The position numbers and the translations under genes are program-made. 5,211 nt of DNA from JALYOK01 sp031419835 (GTDB lineage: Bacteria > Pseudomonadota > Gammaproteobacteria > Burkholderiales > JALYOK01). The stretch lies in contig JANOLP010000276.1 of NCBI GenBank assembly GCA_031419835.1, positions 1 to 5,211 of the forward strand, given 5' to 3'. Below are positions 1 through 5,211 of the stretch, one piece after another. The notes under the pieces were generated by a model. That model saw nothing but the letters and a program-made list of their open reading frames with translations. It made no database searches and was not told where the DNA came from. How positions within the stretch are numbered: the first letter of the stretch is position 1; every line of letters starts with the position of its first letter.

Positions 1-238
1 TGATTTCGTTGTGTTCCTGCGCTTTGAGGAATGGCTCGAAGCGTGCGGGATCGTCACCGGAAAAATAATAATGCAAGCCGATCACCAGCCACGCAAGCAG
101 CATCAGCAAGGCCGGCTTGAACTTGTCCATGTGCAGCTTGGCTTCCAGCACGATGGCGGCCATGCATAGGGTAAAAATACCGAGCACTGTTAATCCGGTG
201 ACAGAAAAAGGCTGGAGGGCGATCGCGTGAGATTCCAT
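1..238 (-). CDS. nhaD: NhaD-like Na+/H+ antiporter (ArsB/NhaD ion transporter superfamily), N-terminal part only
   Basis: The frame opens with ATG at 238 and reads leftwards off the window after 79 codons, so only the N-terminus is visible. Residues 13-31 and 41-58 form two hydrophobic membrane segments. Between them lies L-E-A-K-L-H-M-D-K-F-K-P-A-L, resembling the family pattern of an acidic residue, then a short loop, then N/D-K near the start of the second helix. The piece ends in E-H-N-E-I, where family members carry a His/Glu-rich stretch before the next helix. NhaD proteins are inner-membrane exchangers that expel Na+ or Li+ for protons. ATG238 is preferred because the protein then begins just before the first helix, although no clear Shine-Dalgarno precedes it. 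The frame stays open upstream to another ATG at 403. It is transcribed divergently from the ABC operon. Another IT-superfamily transporter (for example a citrate or arsenite type) is possible. Confidence 0.62.
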   Translation of the reverse strand, partial: MESHAIALQPFSVTGLTVLGIFTLCMAAIVLEAKLHMDKFKPALLMLLAWLVIGLHYYFSGDDPARFEPFLKAQEHNEI

Positions 239-259
239 TCGGTGTTTGAGTTCGGCATT

Positions 260-287
260 TTGGAAATTGCCGACATTGTTGTAAAAT
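260..287 (+). promoter_or_regulatory. Possible sigma70-type promoter for the ABC operon
   Basis: TTGGAA (260-265) and TAAAAT (282-287) are separated by 16 bases and resemble -35 and -10 boxes. They lie in the AT-rich part of the divergent intergenic region and would give a leader of roughly 180 bases before the ATPase start. A competing plus-strand -10 is CATAAT at 298-303, with a poor -35 (TTGTTG, 276-281). This is a match by eye only, and AT-rich DNA yields such matches by chance. Confidence 0.3.
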
Positions 288-291
288 AATG

Positions 292-297
292 ATTCTA
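292..297 (-). promoter_or_regulatory. Possible -10 box for the divergent NhaD-like gene
   Basis: On the minus strand, TAGAAT (reading from 297 to 292) differs from TATAAT at one base and lies 54 bases before the ATG at 238. No convincing -35 box stands at 16-18 bases; a TTGTTG occurs at a short spacing of about 14. It overlaps the candidate plus-strand promoter, so the two transcripts could compete or share control. Weak evidence. Confidence 0.2.
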
Positions 298-300
298 CAT

Positions 301-311
301 AATATTCGTAA
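301..311. repeat. 11-bp direct repeat, copy 1 (AATATTCGTAA)
   Basis: AATATTCGTAA here is repeated exactly at 384-394, 83 bases away (start to start), both within the divergent intergenic region. The flanking bases differ on both sides. Paired exact repeats in a divergent promoter region can be binding sites of a regulator, but no known operator is recognised. Confidence 0.45.
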
Positions 312-334
312 CAACAACCGGCGCACTTCGAGAT

Positions 335-358
335 AAAAAACGGCGCGGGAAGTTTTTT
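335..358. repeat. AT-rich inverted repeat (A-tract / T-tract hairpin)
   Basis: AAAAAAC (335-341) and GTTTTTT (352-358) are perfect complements around a 10-base GC-rich loop (GGCGCGGGAA). The stem is nearly all A-T, so as RNA it would be weak. It is not a typical intrinsic terminator, since the GC lies in the loop rather than the stem and no gene ends nearby. The phased A and T tracts could bend DNA or contribute to promoter activity. Confidence 0.3.
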
Positions 359-365
359 GTAGAGA

Positions 366-380
366 AGCGATCCAATCGCT
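366..380. repeat. Short inverted repeat (AGCGAT-CCA-ATCGCT)
   Basis: Perfect 6-bp arms AGCGAT and ATCGCT flank a 3-base centre. It lies 4 bases before the second copy of the 11-bp direct repeat. It could be a dyad operator, but arms this short arise by chance fairly often. Confidence 0.25.
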
Positions 381-383
381 CGA

Positions 384-394
384 AATATTCGTAA
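384..394. repeat. 11-bp direct repeat, copy 2 (AATATTCGTAA)
   Basis: Exact second copy of the sequence at 301-311, in the same orientation and 79 bases before the ATPase start codon. The 83-base separation is close to eight turns of DNA, so both copies would face the same side of the helix. Confidence 0.45.
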
Positions 395-472
395 GCGACC
401 CATTCACGGACAGAAAAATAATTGCCTTCCAAGGTTGTTTAACCCGGAGGGCGCGAGGTTAGGAACGCGAGG

Positions 473-1438
473 ATGATTAAAGTAGAGAATTTAAAGAAAG
501 CGTTCGGCGCGAAGTACGCTGTCAATGGCGTATCGTTCGCAGTCGAACGGGGTGAGGTGTTGGGGTTTCTCGGGCCGAACGGCGCGGGTAAATCCACTAC
601 CATGCGCATGATCATGGGATTCATTCCGCCCACGGACGGCAAGATCAGCGTCGGCGGCTTCGATATGGTCGAGAATCCGATTCCGGGCAAACGCCTCATG
701 GGTTACCTGCCGGAAAACGCACCCGCCTATACCGATATGACGGTGCATGGATTTCTTGGGTTTGCTGCTGAGCTGCGCGGTTTGTCGGGGCAAGCGAAGA
801 AAAAAGCCATCGGTAACGCGGTCGACATGTGTTTCCTTGAGAGTGTGTTGTATCAAAGCGTCGACACGCTTTCCAAAGGCTATCGCCATCGTACCTCGCT
901 TGCGCAATCGTTGTTGCACGATCCCGACATATTGATTTTGGATGAGCCGACCGACGGCCTTGATCCGAATCAAAAGCACGAGATTCGCACTTTGATTCGC
1001 CGCATGGGTGAAACTAAGGTGATTATTTTTTCGACCCATATTTTGGAGGAAGTCGAAGCGGTGTGTTCGCGCGCGATTATTATCGATCGCGGTCAGATCG
1101 TCGCGAATGGTACGCCGCGGGAGCTGAAAGCGCGTTCGCAAAATGCCGGTGCGGTGACGATGTCGCTGCTTGCAACGCCATCGTCCGAAGTCACCGCTAA
1201 GCTTAGCGCGTTGGCGGCGGTCAAAGAAACCCAAGTGATTTCCGAGGATGCGGGTCGCACCGTGCTTCGCTGCATACCGAACAAAGATCAAATCAACGGC
1301 ACGTTCTCGCGCGTTGTCGCCGAGCTCGCGCAACGTGAAGGATGGCGCCTCGAGGAATTACGAATGGAGGAGGGCAAGTTGGATGACGTGTTCCGTAGCA
1401 TCACGCTCTCGGAAACCCAGAAGGGAGCGACGCAATGA
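473..1438 (+). CDS. ABC transporter ATP-binding protein, GldA-like (ABC-2 family)
   Basis: This 321-residue protein is the cytoplasmic ATPase that would power the transporter encoded downstream. Walker A is G-P-N-G-A-G-K-S-T (residues 34-42), the signature region is L-S-K-G-Y-R-H-R (133-140), Walker B is I-L-I-L-D-E-P-T (153-160), the D-loop is G-L-D (162-164), and the H-loop histidine is H189 in S-T-H. The Q-loop position carries glutamate (Y-L-P-E, 78-81), as is common in the GldA/NatA-like branch. Residues from about 217 form the C-terminal extension of ABC-2 ATPases, ending in the usual L-D-D-V-F (303-307). All catalytic residues are present, so it should be active. AGGA at 461-464, eight bases before the ATG, supports the start, and the protein begins in the canonical way for the family. 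Its stop overlaps the permease start. The name GldA reflects relatedness and does not imply gliding. Confidence 0.93.
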   Translation: MIKVENLKKAFGAKYAVNGVSFAVERGEVLGFLGPNGAGKSTTMRMIMGFIPPTDGKISVGGFDMVENPIPGKRLMGYLPENAPAYTDMTVHGFLGFAAELRGLSGQAKKKAIGNAVDMCFLESVLYQSVDTLSKGYRHRTSLAQSLLHDPDILILDEPTDGLDPNQKHEIRTLIRRMGETKVIIFSTHILEEVEAVCSRAIIIDRGQIVANGTPRELKARSQNAGAVTMSLLATPSSEVTAKLSALAAVKETQVISEDAGRTVLRCIPNKDQINGTFSRVVAELAQREGWRLEELRMEEGKLDDVFRSITLSETQKGATQ

Positions 1439-2178
1439 GCGCCTGGAACAATGTCAAAGCCATCGCCAAACGGGAGTTGGGCGCCTATTTTTCTTCTCCC
1501 GTAGCCTATGTCTTTATCGTGATTTTTTTGTTGCTCGCAGGATTTTTTACGTTCAACGTCGGTCAGTTTTTTCAAATCGGCGAAGCGTCGCTCACGTCGT
1601 TTTTCTATTGGCATCCTTGGCTTTACTTGTTCCTCGTTCCTGCCGTCGGCATGCGTTTGTGGTCAGAAGAACGTCGCCAAGGCACCATGGAATTGTTGCT
1701 GACAATGCCGATTACTACTTGGCAAGCAATTCTAGGGAAGTTTCTCGCATCTTGGGCATTTCTTGCGATCGCGTTGTTGCTGACCTTCCCGATCGTCATC
1801 ACGGTCAATTATCTCGGCGATCCCGATAATGGCATCATCTTCGCGGGATATGTCGGCAGCCTATTGCTCGCCGGTGCTTATTTGGCGATTAGTTCGATGA
1901 CCTCCGCGATGACGCGTAATCAAGTCGTGAGCTTCATCGTTTCAGTCGTGATCTGTTTGTTTCTGATTATCGTCGGCTTCGGGCCCGTGACAGATTTGTT
2001 GACCAGTTGGGGTAGTGCGGCGCTGGTCGATACAGTTGCATCATTCAGCGTGATTACCCATTTCGATCCGTTCCAGAAGGGGTTGATCGATTTGCGTGAC
2101 ATTGTGTTTTTTCTGTCCATTATCGTGTTCGCGCTGTTCACCACGGGCGTTATTATTCGCGCTCACCGCGCGGGTTAG
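1435..2178 (+). CDS. ABC-2 type permease, GldF-like
   Basis: This 247-residue inner-membrane protein forms the transmembrane core that pairs with the upstream ATPase. Six hydrophobic segments are visible at about 22-40, 57-74, 102-124, 136-157, 163-184 and 222-242, the usual ABC-2 permease number. Two stretches are typical of GldF-like permeases. One is the loop after segment 2, with W-S-E-E-R-R-Q-G-T-M-E-L-L-L-T-M-P (76-92), probably the coupling region that meets the ATPase. The other is F-D-P-F-Q-K-G-L-I-D-L-R-D (210-222), leading into the last helix. The start overlaps the ATPase stop as ATGA, with AGGGAG at 1422-1427 seven bases upstream, so translational coupling is likely. It is full length, and the GldG partner is a separate gene rather than fused to it. 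A two-subunit permease built from identical chains is inferred. Confidence 0.88.
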   Translation: MSAWNNVKAIAKRELGAYFSSPVAYVFIVIFLLLAGFFTFNVGQFFQIGEASLTSFFYWHPWLYLFLVPAVGMRLWSEERRQGTMELLLTMPITTWQAILGKFLASWAFLAIALLLTFPIVITVNYLGDPDNGIIFAGYVGSLLLAGAYLAISSMTSAMTRNQVVSFIVSVVICLFLIIVGFGPVTDLLTSWGSAALVDTVASFSVITHFDPFQKGLIDLRDIVFFLSIIVFALFTTGVIIRAHRAG

Positions 2179-2182
2179 AGTT

Positions 2183-2186
2183 AGGG
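2183..2186 (+). promoter_or_regulatory. Ribosome binding site deciding the GTG start of the GldG-family gene
   Basis: AGGG sits six bases before GTG at 2193, inside the 14-base gap after the permease stop. The next in-frame start, ATG at 2220, has no purine-rich site before it. This favours the GTG and adds nine polar or basic residues before the first membrane helix. Confidence 0.55.
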
Positions 2187-2192
2187 CTTATC

Positions 2193-4097
2193 GTGAAAAA
2201 TAACGGTTTATCAAATCTTATGTACTCTGCCGCGGGTGTGATCGTGCTGTTCGTGATCTTGCTCGCAGTGAATTTCATCGTACGTTCCATCCCTGGCCGA
2301 GCCGATCTGACCCATGGCAATTCCTATACGTTGTCGGACGGTACCAAGCGCATATTGGAAAAGATTCCGGCGCCGGTCAAAGTGCGTTTCTATGCCAGCA
2401 AATCCGAAACAGCGATGCCGGTGCAATTGAAAACCTATGCTAAGCGCATCGAAGATTTGCTTAACGAATATCGTTCTCGTGCTGGCGGTAAATTGATCGT
2501 CGAAAAATACGATCCCGCGCCGGATTCCGATGCGGAAGATTCAGCTAATCTCGATGGCATTGAAGCGCAGCCGGTAAACACCGGGGAGAAATATTATCTG
2601 GGACTCTCCATCAGTCATCTCGATCAGCGCGTGGCGATTCCCCTTATGTCGCCAGAGCGTGAGACGTTGCTGGAATACGACTTGACCCGTGCAATTTCAC
2701 AAGTCAGCAAAAAGAATAAACCGGTACTCGGCATCATGACCGTATTGCCCATGTTCGGCTCGCCTGGTATGCCAATGATGAATCAAGGCCCGCAGCTTGA
2801 ATGGGCGGTCATCAGCGAATTGAAACGCGACTACGACGTGCGCGAAATTCCGTTGGCGAGTAGTAAAATCGACGACGACGTGAAGGTGTTGATGGTCGTT
2901 CATCCGCGTGATATTTCCGCGACCGGCCAATACGCAGTCGACCAATTCGTCATGCGCGGCGGCAAACTGATTGCGTTCCTTGATACCTATGCCTATTTCG
3001 ATCAGATAAGAAATCCCGCCAATCCACAACAGCAAATGGGTGGCGGCGCATCGTCGCTGGACAAGTTACTCCAGACCTGGGGCGTCTCGTTGGATCCAAG
3101 CAAAGTCGTTGCCGACATGCGATTTATGCGTGCCAATGGTCAACGTGGTTTGCCGGCGCTACTGAATCTCACTGCTGAAGCGTTTAACTCGCAAGATGTT
3201 GTCGCAAGCCAAGTGGGCTCGATGTTGCTACCGTTCTCTGGCGCGTTTTCCGGTAAGCCCGCCACGGGCTTGACGCAAACTGTGTTAATCAAAAGTTCGA
3301 AGAGTGCCGAGCTGCGCGATTCGATTGTGGCTACACACGGTGTCGACGCCAACGCCATGACGTTGAAAGCGGCTGGGATCGAGTATGCAATTGCAATTCG
3401 TTTGAACGGTAAATTCAAAACTGCGTTCCCGGAAGGTAAACCGAAAGAAGAGCCGAAGGTCGATCCGAATAATCCCGAGGCGAAGCCGGAAATGCCTAAG
3501 CCGGAGGAAAATCCAGCGCCGCAAATCAAAGAATCCGCGCACGAAAATGCCGTGGTGTTGATCGGTGACGCCGATATGTTGTCGGATCAAGCGAGCATTC
3601 AAGATATCGGCGAATCCATGGGCCAGCGCGTCTACATTCCGCGCAACGGCAATATTAACTTCGCGCAGAGTTTAGTCGAGCTTTTCGCGGGCGATGAAAA
3701 TTTGATTAACCTGCGCAGCCGCGCCGCGCAGTTTCGGCCACTGACCGTGGTTCAGCAAATGGAAGCGAAGGCGGCGGAAAGTTATGCCGGCAAAATTCGC
3801 GAACTAGAACAGACCTTGGCGACAGCGCAACGCAAAATTACAGAGTTACAAAAGAACAAAGCCGAAGGCCAGCAATACGTATTGTCGCCGGAGCAAAAAG
3901 TTGAACTTGAGAATTTCCGCAAGAAGCAGGCGGGAACACGTAAAGATCTAAAGGAACTGCGCAAGAGTTTGCGTACCGAATCCGATTCGTTAGAATTTTG
4001 GACCAAGCTTATCAATGTTGGTGCGATGCCGCTACTTGTGGCACTTGCCGGAATCGCGCTGGCGATGTTGAAAAGAAGATGGGTAGGCGCACGATGA
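2193..4097 (+). CDS. GldG-family ABC transporter auxiliary protein
   Basis: This is a 634-residue membrane-anchored partner of the ABC transporter. A first helix at about 11-30 is followed by the GldG N-terminal region (about 38-175) with L-S-D-G-T-K-R-I-L (47-55) and R-F-Y-A-S-K (65-70). A large central domain of the ABC auxiliary type (about 178-500) contains V-V-L-I-G-D-A-D-M-L-S-D (454-465) and N-I-N-F-A-Q-S-L-V-E-L (487-497). A heptad-like charged coiled coil spans roughly 520-602, and a second helix at about 607-626 ends in a basic tail (K-R-R-W). With helices at both ends, the large middle probably lies in the periplasm and both termini in the cytoplasm. Residues 412-446 form a Pro/Glu/Lys-rich linker inside the central domain. 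Translation likely starts at the GTG, supported by AGGG. The stop overlaps the next ATG. Members typically accompany GldA/GldF-like pairs; the molecular role is not settled, though a substrate-handling or coupling part is likely. Confidence 0.85.
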   Translation: MKNNGLSNLMYSAAGVIVLFVILLAVNFIVRSIPGRADLTHGNSYTLSDGTKRILEKIPAPVKVRFYASKSETAMPVQLKTYAKRIEDLLNEYRSRAGGKLIVEKYDPAPDSDAEDSANLDGIEAQPVNTGEKYYLGLSISHLDQRVAIPLMSPERETLLEYDLTRAISQVSKKNKPVLGIMTVLPMFGSPGMPMMNQGPQLEWAVISELKRDYDVREIPLASSKIDDDVKVLMVVHPRDISATGQYAVDQFVMRGGKLIAFLDTYAYFDQIRNPANPQQQMGGGASSLDKLLQTWGVSLDPSKVVADMRFMRANGQRGLPALLNLTAEAFNSQDVVASQVGSMLLPFSGAFSGKPATGLTQTVLIKSSKSAELRDSIVATHGVDANAMTLKAAGIEYAIAIRLNGKFKTAFPEGKPKEEPKVDPNNPEAKPEMPKPEENPAPQIKESAHENAVVLIGDADMLSDQASIQDIGESMGQRVYIPRNGNINFAQSLVELFAGDENLINLRSRAAQFRPLTVVQQMEAKAAESYAGKIRELEQTLATAQRKITELQKNKAEGQQYVLSPEQKVELENFRKKQAGTRKDLKELRKSLRTESDSLEFWTKLINVGAMPLLVALAGIALAMLKRRWVGAR

Positions 4098-5211
4098 ACC
4101 GCAAACAATTTTCCATATTGTTCGCTGTCCTGGTGATTCTCGGTGGGTTGGTGTGGTCGCTTAAGAAGAGCGACGAAAATAGTTGGACGCAAAGACCCAA
4201 CCGTGTTGGTGAGGCGCTGGTGCCGAACTTTCCGGTCAACGACGTCGCCAACATTCACATCGACAACGGTCACACGAGCGTGAGTCTAACGAAGAAGGAA
4301 GGCCAATGGCGCGTCAAGGAGCGTGGCGACTATCCCGCTAACTTCAATATGATCAGCGATTTGCTGCTCAAGATTCAAGATCAGAAAATTATTCAAAGTG
4401 ATGTGATTACTGCGGAACAACGTCCCGATCTGTATTTGATCGAGCCGATTAAGGACAAGCCAAGCGCGATTGCCGTTGAGTTGCAGGACGCCAACGCAAA
4501 GCAAATAACTAAGCTCCTGCTCGGCAAACGCTTAATGAAAAAAGGTCCCACCGGCGCGGAAGTCCCGGCCGGTCGTTATGTGATACTGTCCACCGATGAA
4601 AAAACCGCCGTGTTAGTCGGCGACGTTTTACTTGAGACGGAGCCTAAGCCTGAGAATTGGATCGTTAAGGATTTCGTACGGGCGGACAAAATCAAGTCAA
4701 TGGCCTTCAACGCCGACGATGGTACGAATGTTTGGAAAATGCAGCGCGATCAAGAGGGAGGCGATTGGCGCTTGGACGATGAGAAGCCGAAAGAGAAATT
4801 CGATAACACGCGCGGCACCAGCGCCGTGAATGCCATTTCGATGCTGAGCTTTACTGACGTTGTTGCGAGCACCACATCGATCGATACTGGAATGGGCAAA
4901 GCGCGTATCTTCGTTGCCGAGACCTTCGATGGCCTAACTTATACGTTTCGCATCGGCAATACGTCGGGCGATGACAATCAATACATTGGTGTGTCCGTGG
5001 CGGGCGACGCGATCAAGACTCGCGTTGCTGCGACAGACGAGAAGCCCGAGGACAAGGCGCGTCTCGACAAAGAATTTAGAGAACGTGTCGCAAAACTTGA
5101 GACGCGTTTGAAATTCGAAAAAACTCTATCGAAATGGACGTACCTTACGCCGAAATGGCGCCTCGATTCGCTGTTGAAAGATCGCGCCGGGTTGATGATG
5201 GACAAGCAAAA
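4094..5211 (+). CDS. DUF4340 domain-containing protein, 3' end beyond window
   Basis: The frame begins with ATG overlapping the GldG-family stop (ATGA) and is open for 372 codons to the right edge, so the C-terminus is missing. AGG at 4085-4087 is a modest ribosome binding site. Residues 7-23 are a single hydrophobic helix after M-N-R-K-Q, which suggests an uncleaved N-terminal membrane anchor with the rest in the periplasm. The body shows two similar halves: residues 48-103 and 198-260 each hold a beta-rich lead-in, a G-x-W-R or G-D-W-R-L motif, then an amphipathic helix. Each is followed by an L-L-G-K or F-R-I-G-N strand pattern (141-145, 285-289). W-T-Y-L-T-P-K-W (348-355) is typical near the end of DUF4340 proteins. 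The family has no established biochemical function; its regular place after GldG-type genes suggests an accessory subunit of the same complex. Confidence 0.82.
   Translation, partial: MNRKQFSILFAVLVILGGLVWSLKKSDENSWTQRPNRVGEALVPNFPVNDVANIHIDNGHTSVSLTKKEGQWRVKERGDYPANFNMISDLLLKIQDQKIIQSDVITAEQRPDLYLIEPIKDKPSAIAVELQDANAKQITKLLLGKRLMKKGPTGAEVPAGRYVILSTDEKTAVLVGDVLLETEPKPENWIVKDFVRADKIKSMAFNADDGTNVWKMQRDQEGGDWRLDDEKPKEKFDNTRGTSAVNAISMLSFTDVVASTTSIDTGMGKARIFVAETFDGLTYTFRIGNTSGDDNQYIGVSVAGDAIKTRVAATDEKPEDKARLDKEFRERVAKLETRLKFEKTLSKWTYLTPKWRLDSLLKDRAGLMMDKQ

Noticed and set aside
335..358. Possible intrinsic terminator
   Set aside because: The stem is almost pure A-T with GC in the loop, and no gene ends just before it on either strand.
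54..407. 117-codon minus-strand frame starting with GTG at 407
   Set aside because: It overlaps the NhaD-like start in another frame, has a Cys/Arg/His-rich composition without domain features, and would cover the promoter region. The NhaD-like frame has membrane helices and family-like motifs.
491..1333. 280-codon antisense frame inside the ATPase gene
   Set aside because: It lies wholly opposite an ATPase with every conserved motif, and its translation is Arg/His-rich without recognisable features; this is a common artefact opposite moderate-GC genes.
1248..1829. 193-codon plus-strand frame across the ATPase/permease junction
   Set aside because: It is a frame-shifted reading of two well-supported genes, with Arg/Ser-rich low-quality sequence and no start signal of its own.
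2179..2192. Possible transcription break between permease and GldG-family gene
   Set aside because: The gap is only 14 bases, has no hairpin, and contains the ribosome binding site of the next gene.
2748..2804. Met/Pro/Gly-rich stretch in the GldG-family protein (residues 186-204), considered as a metal-binding loop
   Set aside because: A flexible Met/Pro/Gly/Gln-rich loop at this place, before the helix leading to D-Y-D-V-R-E, is as far as I recall usual in the family, and there is no His/Cys cluster to support metal binding.
3140..3602. Two antisense frames opposite the linker region of the GldG-family gene
   Set aside because: Their Gly/Ser/Phe-rich and Arg/Leu-rich repeats are the reverse reading of the Pro/Glu/Lys-rich codons, not separate genes.

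Overview
The window looks like chromosomal DNA of a Gram-negative bacterium, most likely a proteobacterium. GC content seems moderate (about half, by eye), genes are tightly packed, and an NhaD-like Na+/H+ antiporter gene diverges from an ABC-transporter operon. The taxonomic call is an inference from gene content only; no rRNA or tRNA is present to anchor it. I see no insertion sequence, CRISPR array, phage gene or other sign of transfer.

Layout: positions 1-238 hold the start of a gene on the minus strand that leaves the window after 79 codons and reads as an NhaD/ArsB-type ion transporter. Positions 239-472 are a divergent, AT-rich intergenic region with promoter-like boxes, an exact 11-bp direct repeat and two small inverted repeats. 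From 473 to the right edge runs one plus-strand operon of four genes: an ABC ATPase (473-1438), an ABC-2 type permease (1435-2178), a large membrane-anchored GldG-family auxiliary protein (2193-4097), and a DUF4340 protein (4094 to beyond 5211). Two junctions are 4-base ATGA overlaps and the third is a 14-base gap, so the genes are almost certainly co-transcribed and probably translationally coupled.

Working together: the ATPase and permease should form an ABC-2 exporter-like core in the inner membrane. The GldG-family protein and the DUF4340 protein each have a membrane anchor and a large domain predicted to lie outside the cytoplasm, so the whole would be a four-component machine spanning membrane and periplasm. 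The same ATPase/permease/GldG trio is named after the Bacteroidetes gliding genes gldA, gldF and gldG, but nothing here (no other gld or secretion genes) suggests gliding. Its substrate cannot be read from the sequence. This functionally undefined, conserved-looking module is the most interesting item in the window; the rest is ordinary.
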